A DNA stretch of 50,442 bases. Source: Planctomycetota bacterium. Its GTDB lineage: Bacteria; Planctomycetota; Uabimicrobiia; Uabimicrobiales; JABWCH01. The stretch is taken from NCBI GenBank assembly GCA_017993505.1, contig JAGOMP010000018.1:1-50442 (forward strand). The letters are read 5' to 3'. The position numbers were made by a program, and so were the translations under genes. Position 1 is the first letter of the stretch. Every line of letters starts with the position of its first letter. Shown here in pieces: positions 7,547 to 16,401 of the stretch. The notes beneath the pieces are model-generated. The model was not told the origin of the DNA and searched no databases. It saw only the letters and a list, made by a program, of their open reading frames with translations.

Positions 7547-10500
7547 TTAATATCTGTCACAAAAAACGTGTTGGTGCAGTAAATAAATAATCGTGACATC
7601 ATCAATAATCGGACTATTAAAGATACTAGGAGATGCCACAGGATCAGCTTCTGATGTTGTTTGCCCCACGGAGGGAAATGCAATATTATACGTATATCTA
7701 AATTCATTGTTTTCACTGAGGATATAAGGATCACCCGGATTTGTGCTAGGCATGCTCTTAGGTATTAATTGTGCAAAATACCACTCGCTCTCTATTGGAT
7801 GATCTGTTGGAGTTTCGTCTTCGATTAGATCAATAGCTTTATGGTTAGTAAACATATCATTAAAAGCATTGATAGTATCAATCGCACTTTTTGTTTGAAA
7901 TTCATCTGTACGAACCAATTGGTTATCATAATCATTATGATTATATTTGAATACACCATCGTGTTTATGTGATTTAAAATCTCGATCTGGAGTCCAGTTT
8001 CCTTGAAAGCGATCATTATCCTCTGCCAGATCAATTGGAGAATCTCCATCTGTACGATTAATCCATACAGTATCTCTAGTTTTACCAGTTTCAAAAGTAT
8101 CTGTACTAACTTCTGATCCAATGGTTTTATCATCAAGAGTGAATTGTATATATACATAACTTAAATATTTATTTAGTTCAGTGCCACGCCGAGATTTACG
8201 ATATTCATATTTCACTTTTAAAGTAGTATTAATTATGAGATTTTTCTCTTTGATTATTTCGTCTACGTAATTATCCCCAAGTTCTTGTTGTAATTTTTTA
8301 ATTAAGGCTAAAGGTAATTTTAATGGATTTGTAGTGTCGGATGTAGTCTCTAGAGAAATTTTTTTAGGTGGTTTTGTTGTTTTTATTTTAAGATTTTTCT
8401 TATTTATAATGGGAGCATGTTCTGTAATTTGTACAGAATATTCTGTATTTTGAACGTCACAAAGGCGAGGTGTCCAAGATACAGAAGAAATATTACCTTC
8501 AATACCATGTCCTTTGACTTTCCCTTGAAAAATACCATATGCATTGATCGTAGCGTTGTTGACTGTTATATTTTTTTCTGTTCTTGGGAAGCGAGTAGGA
8601 AGGTAACGAGAATGATCTATAGTATTATCTATAGTTTTTGTAATGTGGAATTCATCGATCGTCATACATATAGGTAAGTTGCTATTTGAAAAAGGATCTC
8701 CTATAAAAAATACATTTTGAGCAACATATTCAGGATGAAAACTTTCTAAATTTATGGGGCCAGTATAGAGTTCAGGCTCTATTATAATTATATTGTCATC
8801 TGTATTATTATTTGGATTTTCAGGATTATTTGGATTTTCAGGATTATTTGGATTTTCAGGATTATTTGGATTTTCAGGATTATTTGGATTTTCAGGATTA
8901 TTTGGATTTTCAGGATTATTTGGATTTTCAGGATTATTTGGATTTTCAGTGGTTTCTTTATTGCTAGTATAAAAATCTCCAACTATTTTCATGCATTCAT
9001 CTTTTCGAAAGGAATTACGAAAGTATATGGTATTTGTACCTTCATAAAAACGAACTGCTAGGTGATACCATTTATTTGTATGAATGCCGTACGATTTCGC
9101 AGGATCTAAATCATAGACAATGTTGGTATGTAAAAAGATGCTGTCACTATTTACACCATCACCAGATGTACCTGTATCATCACCTGGTTTACCTGTATCA
9201 TCACCAGATGTACCTGTACCATCACCTGGTTTACCTGTATCATCACCAGATGTACCTGTACCATCACCTGGTTTACCTGTATCATCACCAGATGTACCTG
9301 TACCATCACCAGATGTACCCGTACCATCACCAGATGTACCTGTATCATCACCAGATGTACCTGTACCATCACCAGATGTACCCGTACCATCACCAGATGT
9401 ACCTGTATCATCACCTGGTTTACCTGTACCATCACCTGGAGCAGTATCTCCATCTGGCAGGTCTAATTTTAATGTGTCTGTTATAAAATTTTCTGTAATA
9501 TTACCAAATAATGTATTTCGAAATCGAATTTGTAAGCGTCGTAGAAACCTATCTTGACTATTTATATTTTCTTTTGATACTCTAAATTGAATTTCTCTTT
9601 GTATGCCATTTGCTCCTTGTGATTTTGTTTGGTTAGAAAAAAACACAGTTTTCCATTCATTTTCTGAAAAATCTTGAGAAATTTTAAACCAAAAGTGCAC
9701 GAGACCTGGTTCATCCATATCAGGGAAATTTTGCGAAGTAATTTCATATGCTAAATTAGACATGCTTTCATTTAAAAGAAAGCCATCAGAATATAGATTA
9801 CCACCTATGTTATTGCAATCACCTGTTGTAAAATCGGGGTTTGGATAGGCAAGTTTTTGTTGTTCGTCAGATAAATTTTCTATTGTATTATTTAAAGAAG
9901 AACAAGAAAGAGTAAAAAGATAAGTTGGATCAGATACAGGAGTACCAGTTTGTATAAAAATAGACTCTTTATTTACAATGGGAACAATATGACCAAAGAT
10001 TTTACTAGTATCATCCCAAAGTTGGCTGATCGATGGATAAGATTTTTGTGTGTTGTTGCCAGAAGAAAAAGCATGAAGACCTTCGCCATAATCTGGATTA
10101 GCAATATCTGGATCTTGTTTAAATATTTGAGGATTACCTTTTTCTCTTAATTCAGGTTTTTTAGGATCATACACAATTAAATTTTCAGGTTCTGGAACAT
10201 GTTGATACTTTCCATTTTGTGCTAAAAATCCATCAGGACCACCTTCAAAATCATATTGGCTTGTATGATATAAAGTATCAAAAATAGATACTACGGAGTT
10301 TTTTTTGCTAGAAGCAACCACATTATTTTGTACATCCCAAATTTGTCCTAAAGATGTGATTTCAAATTTTCCTAAAGGATAAAAACAAAATTCAGTGCTA
10401 TAATGATCAAATTGTGTTTTTGTCACTAATTGGAAAATAGGAGCATCTGGGTTGCTTTTTTTCAAGTGTACGTTGGGATCAAAATTGCTTTTAATCAAGG

Positions 10501-11662
10501 CACATTTATATTCATCTAAAGCATTTGCTTGTTTTAATGTGTCTATGTATTGGTAAAAATCATGCCAACTTTCAAAATTATATTTATGTCGATACGATAA
10601 AATAGCTGCTGCCACTGTTTTAGCATTCAATTCTGTTAATTTAATCTTTGTAGTATTGGAAGTGATAATAGAAAGTCCTTCTAAAAGTGCAATTAAAACA
10701 GGGTATGGTGCAGTATTGATATTTACAGGCACTCTATATTCTATGCGATAGCTATCTTCTGGAGAGCTACCGGCTGTATGGTTCTGAATAGGGGCAATGT
10801 TTCTATATATTGTGTTTTTATACATTTCTTCCCATTGAGGATATACTGTAATATAATCCCACATAAATAATAGATCTTCTTGCGAAATACTTCCGCCTTC
10901 ATATTCACCGATCAATTGATATTTACTACTAAATCCTTGTAATTCATTTCGTTTTTTTATAATTTCTTTTCCTAGACCATGAAAAGGTCCTTTTTCATCA
11001 TATTGATCAGATTCTATGTAAGATTGTAATTTAGCAACTTCTCGACTTAAAATATCTAGCATATTTCCTAGGATAGTAGCAGTTGTGTTTTTATACTGTT
11101 CATCAGATGTACTTGCAGAACTAACATAATTTAATGCTTCATTCATTTGTGATTGCGTAACATGACTATTTAAAGGAAATTGAGAAGTAGTATCTAATAT
11201 TTTGAGTGCATACGTTTGTAAATCTACGTTTTGATAGAAAGTATTAGGATCATTTTCTTTTTGTATAATTTGAGGAAGAAAACCAGATATATTGTTTCGA
11301 ACTGTGTAATTGTTTTCTTTTTTATTTTCTAATTTATAAGCTGGTGAAATTTCACCATGAACGTGAAGTTTTTCTATAGATAGACCAGCAGCAGAATCAT
11401 CATATTCATCACCAATATTGGAATTTTGATTAATAGTTTTAGCTATTTCATCAAATTCTAAATGTTTTTGAAACCACCAAGAAGAACGTCCTACTTTGGT
11501 GATACTCGCAGAAAATGTTTCTTTTAATTTTCCAATAGCATAATCCATGCCAGCATCAGCTACTAAGCTAGCATTAGTCATATCAGAATAGGTAGTACTA
11601 ATTTTCAGTTCTAATGTGCTAGAGGAAATAAAAAAAATACTCATAGTAGCTAATAAAAACAT
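7547..11662 (-). CDS. Giant GspK/PilX-like pseudopilin with LamG domain, copy 1 (frameshifted N-terminus)
   Basis: The open frame encodes 1371 residues from an internal Met. By comparison with copy 2 the gene should begin at the ATG at 11732, but a run of nine A (eight in copy 2) shifts the frame after five codons, so the positively charged N-terminus and half the pseudopilin helix are out of frame. The rest is intact. A GspK-like core holds LKILDTTSQFPLNS, then VNINTAPYPVL with a helix-hairpin-helix-like stretch up to FESWHDFYQYI. A LamG/concanavalin-A-like part follows, with GLVHFWFKIS, REIQFRVS and HTNKWYHLAVRF. Two tandem repeats interrupt the LamG part: 13 copies of a 7-residue unit (GDGTGTS or GDDTGKP) and 8 copies of ENPNNP. 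Probably exported through a type II secretion or type IV pilus machine and surface-displayed; that machine is not in the window. Binding target unknown. Confidence 0.8.
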   Translation of the reverse strand: MFLLATMSIFFISSSTLELKISTTYSDMTNASLVADAGMDYAIGKLKETFSASITKVGRSSWWFQKHLEFDEIAKTINQNSNIGDEYDDSAAGLSIEKLHVHGEISPAYKLENKKENNYTVRNNISGFLPQIIQKENDPNTFYQNVDLQTYALKILDTTSQFPLNSHVTQSQMNEALNYVSSASTSDEQYKNTTATILGNMLDILSREVAKLQSYIESDQYDEKGPFHGLGKEIIKKRNELQGFSSKYQLIGEYEGGSISQEDLLFMWDYITVYPQWEEMYKNTIYRNIAPIQNHTAGSSPEDSYRIEYRVPVNINTAPYPVLIALLEGLSIITSNTTKIKLTELNAKTVAAAILSYRHKYNFESWHDFYQYIDTLKQANALDEYKCALIKSNFDPNVHLKKSNPDAPIFQLVTKTQFDHYSTEFCFYPLGKFEITSLGQIWDVQNNVVASSKKNSVVSIFDTLYHTSQYDFEGGPDGFLAQNGKYQHVPEPENLIVYDPKKPELREKGNPQIFKQDPDIANPDYGEGLHAFSSGNNTQKSYPSISQLWDDTSKIFGHIVPIVNKESIFIQTGTPVSDPTYLFTLSCSSLNNTIENLSDEQQKLAYPNPDFTTGDCNNIGGNLYSDGFLLNESMSNLAYEITSQNFPDMDEPGLVHFWFKISQDFSENEWKTVFFSNQTKSQGANGIQREIQFRVSKENINSQDRFLRRLQIRFRNTLFGNITENFITDTLKLDLPDGDTAPGDGTGKPGDDTGTSGDGTGTSGDGTGTSGDDTGTSGDGTGTSGDGTGTSGDDTGKPGDGTGTSGDDTGKPGDGTGTSGDDTGKPGDDTGTSGDGVNSDSIFLHTNIVYDLDPAKSYGIHTNKWYHLAVRFYEGTNTIYFRNSFRKDECMKIVGDFYTSNKETTENPNNPENPNNPENPNNPENPNNPENPNNPENPNNPENPNNPENPNNNTDDNIIIIEPELYTGPINLESFHPEYVAQNVFFIGDPFSNSNLPICMTIDEFHITKTIDNTIDHSRYLPTRFPRTEKNITVNNATINAYGIFQGKVKGHGIEGNISSVSWTPRLCDVQNTEYSVQITEHAPIINKKNLKIKTTKPPKKISLETTSDTTNPLKLPLALIKKLQQELGDNYVDEIIKEKNLIINTTLKVKYEYRKSRRGTELNKYLSYVYIQFTLDDKTIGSEVSTDTFETGKTRDTVWINRTDGDSPIDLAEDNDRFQGNWTPDRDFKSHKHDGVFKYNHNDYDNQLVRTDEFQTKSAIDTINAFNDMFTNHKAIDLIEDETPTDHPIESEWYFAQLIPKSMPSTNPGDPYILSENNEFRYTYNIAFPSVGQTTSEADPVASPSIFNSPIIDDVTIIYLLHQHVFCDRY
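8808..8948 (-). repeat. 18-base tandem repeat, 8 copies, within giant gene copy 1
   Basis: Eight head-to-tail copies of an 18-base unit (plus strand TTATTTGGATTTTCAGGA) encode ENPNNP repeats. The copies are identical at DNA level apart from the outermost ones. The unit length is a multiple of three, so copy-number change alters protein length without breaking the frame. It lies in the LamG part, after GDFYTSNKETT. Confidence 0.92.
9159..9440 (-). repeat. 21-base tandem repeat, 13 copies, within giant gene copy 1
   Basis: Thirteen copies of a 21-base unit (plus strand variants of CCAGATGTACCTGTATCATC plus A) encode a 7-residue motif, GDGTGTS with alternatives GDDTGTS, GDDTGKP and GDGTGKP. Unit types are interspersed in higher-order blocks (for example TS/KP alternation), as expected from repeated slippage or unequal exchange. 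The array lies between the LamG strand DTLKLDLP and the strand before HTNKWYHLA. Confidence 0.92.
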
Positions 11663-11732
11663 AGTACAAAGGATAAGAATTAAAGCATTGCCTTTTTTCT
11701 TAGATATATATTTTAATTTTTTTTTGTATCAT
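11663..11732 (-). promoter_or_regulatory. Poly(A) frame switch at the start of giant gene copy 1
   Basis: The intended start codon is the ATG at 11732, preceded by an AAGGAAC ribosome-binding sequence. The first codons read ATG ATA CAA and then run through nine A (11717-11725 as T on the plus strand), giving ATG ATA CAA AAA AAA AAT TAA. In copy 2 the same run has eight A and the frame stays open into KKKGNALILVLF. Deleting one A here restores 23 residues that join the long frame without a break. The tract is therefore either a phase-variable switch, a site of polymerase slippage that makes some in-frame mRNA, a real null mutation, or an assembly error. Confidence 0.8.
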
Positions 11733-12154
11733 ATATTGTTCCTTTTTTATAAAAGTAAAACTTTTAAAGGAATATTATATATGTTAATAGTTTATGTATA
11801 TTATTAACATATATATATACTATTTTTATTTATAAAAAAATATGATAACTATATGCTAAGAACGTGTGTTTTTTTCATACGTTCTTAGCCTTATAAATAT
11901 ATGGTATCAATATATATAATATATTATTATATATATATGATTTTGGAAAACATAAATTGTATATAGAGGGAAAAGAATCACTATCTATATAGAAATTTAG
12001 GAATTTTGTATATCTTGAGAATAATTTTCTCCTGTTTTAGAATATTCTGAAACAGGAGTATCTTGTTTATTTTACACTTCTGTCTTGTTTGCAAGATTTT
12101 GATAATTTTTTTCTTTACTTTTTAGTAAAGAAAAAAATAATTTGATGTCTAATT
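11733..12154. other. Intergenic region between giant genes 1 and 2
   Basis: No gene is seen. The region is A+T-rich and holds three inverted repeats: GCTAAGAACGT paired across 11855-11889, CTCCTGTTT paired across 12029-12058, and a 14-base-pair palindrome across 12106-12137. The last two lie just beyond the stop of copy 2 on the minus strand and may end its transcript, although none has a clean T-run. The promoter of copy 1 should lie near the right side of 11733-11850. Confidence 0.5.
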
Positions 12155-15100
12155 TTATTCATATCTGTCATAAAAAACGTGTTGTTGCAGTAAATAAATA
12201 ACGGTAACATCATCGATAATTGGACTATTAAAAATACCAGGAGATGCCACGGGAGTTATCTCTTCTGTTTGTCCTATAGAGGGAAATGCAATATTATACG
12301 TATATCTGAATTGATTGTTTTCGCTAAGGATATAAGGATCACTTGGATTTGTACTAGGCATGCTCTTAGGTATTAATTGTGTAAAAAACCATTCGCTCTC
12401 TACAGGATGATCTGATGGATTTTCATCTTCAATATTTAATTCATCTGGATCAATATCACCTTGGCTAGTAAACATTCGATTAAAAGCATTGATAGTATCA
12501 ATCACATCGTTTGTTTGGAATGTATCTGTACGAACTAATTGGTTATCAAATTTATTATCATTATGTTTATATACGCCATCGTGTTGTCCAGATTTAAAAT
12601 CTGGGTCAGGAGTCCAATTTCCTTGAAAGGCAGGATAATTAGTCGCCACATTAATTGGAGCATTTCCACTTGTAAGACGAATCCATACAGTATCTTTAGT
12701 TTTACTAGGTAAAAAAGTGTCTGTAGTAACATTTGTTTCAATGATCGTACCTTGAGATAAAGTTAATTTCATGTTTACAAAAGTTAAAGATTTATTTACG
12801 TTATATCTACCATCATCACCCCGCCAATATCCATTATTTGAAGCTTCCCATTCATATTTCACTTTTAAAGTGGTTTCAATCTTGCAATTTGTCATATTGA
12901 TCATTTGTTGTATATAATTTTCCCCCAATGTTTCTTGTAATTTTTGAATTAGATCTAAAGGCAATTTTAAGGGGTTTTCAGCATTGGTGGTAGTTTCTAC
13001 ATTCACATTTTCTGGTGGTTGTGTTGTTTGTATCACAATATTATTATTCATAATAGGAGCATGTTCTGTAATTTGTACAGAATATTCTGTATCTTGGACG
13101 TCACAAAGGCGAGGTGTCCAAGATACAGAAGAAATATTACCTGCAATACCATGTCCTTTGACTTTCCCTTGAAAAATACCATATGCATTGATCGTAGAGT
13201 TGTTGATGGCTATATTTTTTTCTGTTCTTGGGAAGCGAGTAGGAAGGTAGCGAGGATGATCTATAGTATTATCAATGGTAGTTCCAATATGAAATTCATC
13301 GATCGTCATACATATAGGTAAGTTGCTATCTGAAAAAGGATCTCCTATAAAAAATACATTTTCAGAAATATATTCAGAATGAAAACTTTCTATATTTATA
13401 GGCGCAGTGTAGGTTTCATATGATACTTCTAAAGAATTATTGTAGACTGCATTTTCTTGTGAATTTTCATGCAATGTTTTGTCAGCATAAAAATCTCCAA
13501 CTATTTTCATGCATTCGTCTTTATGAGAGGAATTAAGAAAGTACATAGTATTTGTACCTTCATGAAAACGAACTGCTAGATGATACCATTTATTTGTATG
13601 AATGCCGTACGATTTCGTAGGATCTAAATCATAGACAACATTTGTGTATAAAAAAATGCTGTTGCTTGGATCTATAATATTTTCTTGTGTATTGTTGTTA
13701 TTTTCGGAAGATCCTGTATTTTCGGAAGATCCTGTATTTTCGGAAGATCCTGTATTTTCTGTATTTTCGGAAGATCCTGTATTTTCGGAAGATTCTGTAT
13801 TTTCGGAAGATCCTGTATTTTCTGTATTTTCGGAAGATCCTGTATTTTCGGAAGATCCTGTATTTTCGGAAGATCCTGTATTTTCGGAAGATCCTGTATT
13901 TTCGGAAGATCCTGTATTTTCCCCAGGTGTACCTTGATTATTGTTTTGTACTGGAAGGACTAATTTTAATGTGTCTGTTATAAAATTTTCTGTAATATTT
14001 CCAAATAATATATTTCGATACCGAATTTGTAAACGACGTAGGAATCTATCCTGACTAGTTGTACTTGGTTTTGATATTTTAAATTGAATTTCTCTTTGTA
14101 TGCCATTATCTCCCTGTGATTTTGTTTGGTTAGAAAAAAACACAGTCTTCCAATCATGTTCTGAGAAATTTTGTGAAATTTTAAACCAGAAGTGTACGAG
14201 ACCTGGTTCATCCATATCAGGGAAATTTTGCGAAGTGATTTCATATGGTAAATGAGAAGTGCTTTCATCTAGAAGAAAACCATCTGAATATAGATTACCA
14301 CCTATGTTATTGCAATCACCTGTTGTAAAATTAGGGCTTGGATAGGCAAGTTTTTGTTGTGCTTCTGATAAATGTTCTATTGTATTATTTAAAGAGGAAC
14401 AAGAAAGAGTAAAAAGATAATTTGGCTCTTGTATGGCAGTGCCAGTTTGTACAAAAATAGACTCTTTATTTACAATGGGAACAATATGACCAAAGATTTT
14501 ACTAGTATCATCCCAAAGTTGGCTGATCGATGGATAAGATTTTTGTGTGTTGTTGCCAGAAGAAAAAGCATAAAGACCTTCGCCATAATCTGGATTAGCA
14601 ATATCTGGATCTTGTTTAAATATTTGAGGATTACCTTTTTCTCTTAATTCAGGTTTTTTAGGATCATATACAATTAAATTTTCTGAATCTGGAACATGTT
14701 GATAATCACCATTTTCTGCTAAAAAACCATCAGGACCACCTTCAAAATCATATTGGCTTGTATGATATAAAGTATCAAAAATAGATACTACGGAGTTTTT
14801 TTTGCTAGAAGCAACCACATTATTTTGTACATCCCAAATTTGACCTAAAGATGTGATTTCAAATTTTCCTAAAGGATAAAAACAAAATTCAGTACTATAG
14901 TGATAGAATTGTGTTTTTGTCACTAATTGGAAGATAGGAGCATCTGGGTTACCTTTTTTCAAATGTACATTGGGGTCAAAATTGCTTTTAATCAAGGCAC
15001 ATTTATATTCTTCTAAAGCACCTGTTTTTTTTAATGTATCTATATATTGGTAAAAATCATGCCAACTTTCAAAATTATATTTATGTCGATACGATAAAAT

Positions 15101-16201
15101 AGCTGTTGCTACTGTTTTTGCATTTCCTTCGGTTAAAGTAGTAAGCGGATCTGCAATAGAAAGTCCTTCTAAAAGTGCAATTAAAACAGGGTAGGAAGCA
15201 GTATTGATATTTACAGGCACTCTATATTCTATGCGATAGCTATCTTCTGTATGGTTCTGAATAGGGGCAATGTTTCTATATATTGTATTTTCATACATTT
15301 CTTTCCATTGAGGATATACTGTAATATAATCCCACATAAATAATACATCTTCTTGAGAAATACTTTTATCACCATATTCACCAATCAATTGATATTTACT
15401 ACTAAATCCTTGCAATTCATTTCGTTTTTTTATAATTTCTTTTCCTAGACCATGAAAAGGACCTTGTATATCATATTGGTCTGAATCTTGATAATGTTGT
15501 AATTTAGCAACTTCTCGACTTAAAATATCGAGCATATTTCCTAAGATAGTGGCAGTCGAGTCTTTATACTGTTCATCAAATGAATTTGCAGGATGGACAA
15601 AATTTAATGCTTTATTCATTTGTGATTGCGTAACATGACTATTTAAAGGAAATTGAGAAGTAGTATCTAATATTTTGAGTGTATACGTTTGTAAGTCTAC
15701 GTTTTGATTCGAAACACTAGGATTACTTTGTGTTATAATTCGAGGGAGAAAACCAGATATATTATTTCGAACTGTGTAATTGTTTTCTTCTTTATTTTCT
15801 AATTTATAAGATGGCGAAGTTTCTACATGAGATTCAAGTTTTTCTATAGATAGACCAGCAGCAGAATCATCGTATTCATCACCAATATTTGTGTTCGCCT
15901 GAATAGTTTTAGCTATTTCATCAAATTCTAAATGTTTTTGAAACCACCAAGAAGAACGTCCTACTTTAGTAATGCTCGATGAAAATGTTTCTTTTAATTT
16001 TCCAATAGCATAATCCATGCCAGCATCAGCTACTATGCTAGCATTAGTCATATCAGAATAGGTAGTACTAATTTTCATTTCTAATGTGCTAGAAGAAATA
16101 AAAAATATACTCATAGTAGCTAATAAAAACATGGTAAAAAGAACAAGGATTAAAGCATTTCCTTTTTTCTTAGATATATATTTTAATTTTTTTTGTATCA
16201 T
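12155..16201 (-). CDS. Giant GspK/PilX-like pseudopilin with LamG domain, copy 2
   Basis: 1348 residues, intact, and the reference for the family here. Residues 1-14 are basic (KKLKYISKKKG) and are followed by a hydrophobic helix NALILVLFTMFLLATMSI, the pattern of prepilin-type N-termini cleaved after Gly. There is no Glu at +5, as in GspK and PilX minor pilins. The GspK-like core comprises LKILDTTSQFPLNS (about 175-188), LQGFSSKYQLIGEY (263-276) and VNINTASYPVLIALLEGLS (330-348) with a hairpin-helix to FESWHDFYQYI (377-387). A LamG-like region spans about 680-1000 (GLVHFWFKIS, HTNKWYHLAVRF). It is interrupted by ENTGSS repeats. It ends in a short Asp/Tyr-rich strand shared by all copies (SPIIDDVTVIYLL). 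Long stretches are nearly identical to copy 1, suggesting recent duplication or gene conversion. Confidence 0.85.
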   Translation of the reverse strand: MIQKKLKYISKKKGNALILVLFTMFLLATMSIFFISSSTLEMKISTTYSDMTNASIVADAGMDYAIGKLKETFSSSITKVGRSSWWFQKHLEFDEIAKTIQANTNIGDEYDDSAAGLSIEKLESHVETSPSYKLENKEENNYTVRNNISGFLPRIITQSNPSVSNQNVDLQTYTLKILDTTSQFPLNSHVTQSQMNKALNFVHPANSFDEQYKDSTATILGNMLDILSREVAKLQHYQDSDQYDIQGPFHGLGKEIIKKRNELQGFSSKYQLIGEYGDKSISQEDVLFMWDYITVYPQWKEMYENTIYRNIAPIQNHTEDSYRIEYRVPVNINTASYPVLIALLEGLSIADPLTTLTEGNAKTVATAILSYRHKYNFESWHDFYQYIDTLKKTGALEEYKCALIKSNFDPNVHLKKGNPDAPIFQLVTKTQFYHYSTEFCFYPLGKFEITSLGQIWDVQNNVVASSKKNSVVSIFDTLYHTSQYDFEGGPDGFLAENGDYQHVPDSENLIVYDPKKPELREKGNPQIFKQDPDIANPDYGEGLYAFSSGNNTQKSYPSISQLWDDTSKIFGHIVPIVNKESIFVQTGTAIQEPNYLFTLSCSSLNNTIEHLSEAQQKLAYPSPNFTTGDCNNIGGNLYSDGFLLDESTSHLPYEITSQNFPDMDEPGLVHFWFKISQNFSEHDWKTVFFSNQTKSQGDNGIQREIQFKISKPSTTSQDRFLRRLQIRYRNILFGNITENFITDTLKLVLPVQNNNQGTPGENTGSSENTGSSENTGSSENTGSSENTGSSENTENTGSSENTESSENTGSSENTENTGSSENTGSSENTGSSENNNNTQENIIDPSNSIFLYTNVVYDLDPTKSYGIHTNKWYHLAVRFHEGTNTMYFLNSSHKDECMKIVGDFYADKTLHENSQENAVYNNSLEVSYETYTAPINIESFHSEYISENVFFIGDPFSDSNLPICMTIDEFHIGTTIDNTIDHPRYLPTRFPRTEKNIAINNSTINAYGIFQGKVKGHGIAGNISSVSWTPRLCDVQDTEYSVQITEHAPIMNNNIVIQTTQPPENVNVETTTNAENPLKLPLDLIQKLQETLGENYIQQMINMTNCKIETTLKVKYEWEASNNGYWRGDDGRYNVNKSLTFVNMKLTLSQGTIIETNVTTDTFLPSKTKDTVWIRLTSGNAPINVATNYPAFQGNWTPDPDFKSGQHDGVYKHNDNKFDNQLVRTDTFQTNDVIDTINAFNRMFTSQGDIDPDELNIEDENPSDHPVESEWFFTQLIPKSMPSTNPSDPYILSENNQFRYTYNIAFPSIGQTEEITPVASPGIFNSPIIDDVTVIYLLQQHVFYDRYE
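13690..13925 (-). repeat. 18-base tandem repeat with 9-base deletions, within giant gene copy 2
   Basis: About eleven copies of an 18-base unit (plus strand TTTTCGGAAGATCCTGTA) encode ENTGSS, interrupted twice by a 9-base partial unit (ENT) and with one ENTESS variant. All three plus-strand frames are open through the array simply because of its composition. It occupies the same position in the LamG part as the 21-base array of copy 1, yet the two repeat sequences are unrelated. Confidence 0.9.
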
Positions 16202-16401
16202 ATATTATTATACCTTGTTTATAAAAGTAAGAAATATGAAAAAATACTATATTATGTGTTATATAATATATAATCAATATACATATATATTATAACACAT
16301 AATATAGTATTTTAGTGATAAAAAAAATCTGATTGTGCTTTTCCCAAGAATGTGTGAAAAAATCACACATTCTTAATTTTGGAAATATACAAGGAATAAT
16401 A
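16202..16401. other. Strong inverted repeats between giant genes 2 and 3
   Basis: A perfect 23-base-pair inverted repeat pairs 16241-16263 with 16291-16313 around a 27-base A+T loop. It lies just upstream of the copy 2 start on the minus strand. A second perfect 12-base-pair hairpin (AAGAATGTGTGA and its complement, 5-base loop) is at 16346-16374, directly after the copy 3 stop. The second is a plausible transcript end. The first lies where the promoter or 5' untranslated region of copy 2 should be. Confidence 0.6.

Noticed and set aside
8808..9440. Possible CRISPR array
   Set aside because: Units are contiguous with no unique spacers, lengths are multiples of three, and the arrays are in frame within a long gene. 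They are coding tandem repeats.
9034..9557. Plus-strand frames of 145-150 codons across the 21-base repeats
   Set aside because: They are antisense shadows of the repeat array, kept open by its composition. No start signal or family likeness.
12106..12137. 14-base-pair palindrome as an intrinsic terminator of giant copy 2
   Set aside because: The 3' arm ends in A on both strands and no T-run follows, so it does not meet the intrinsic terminator pattern; kept only as a hairpin.
13644..13983. Three overlapping plus-strand frames across the ENTGSS array
   Set aside because: All three frames are open only because the 18-base unit has no stop in any of them. The minus-strand giant gene explains the region.
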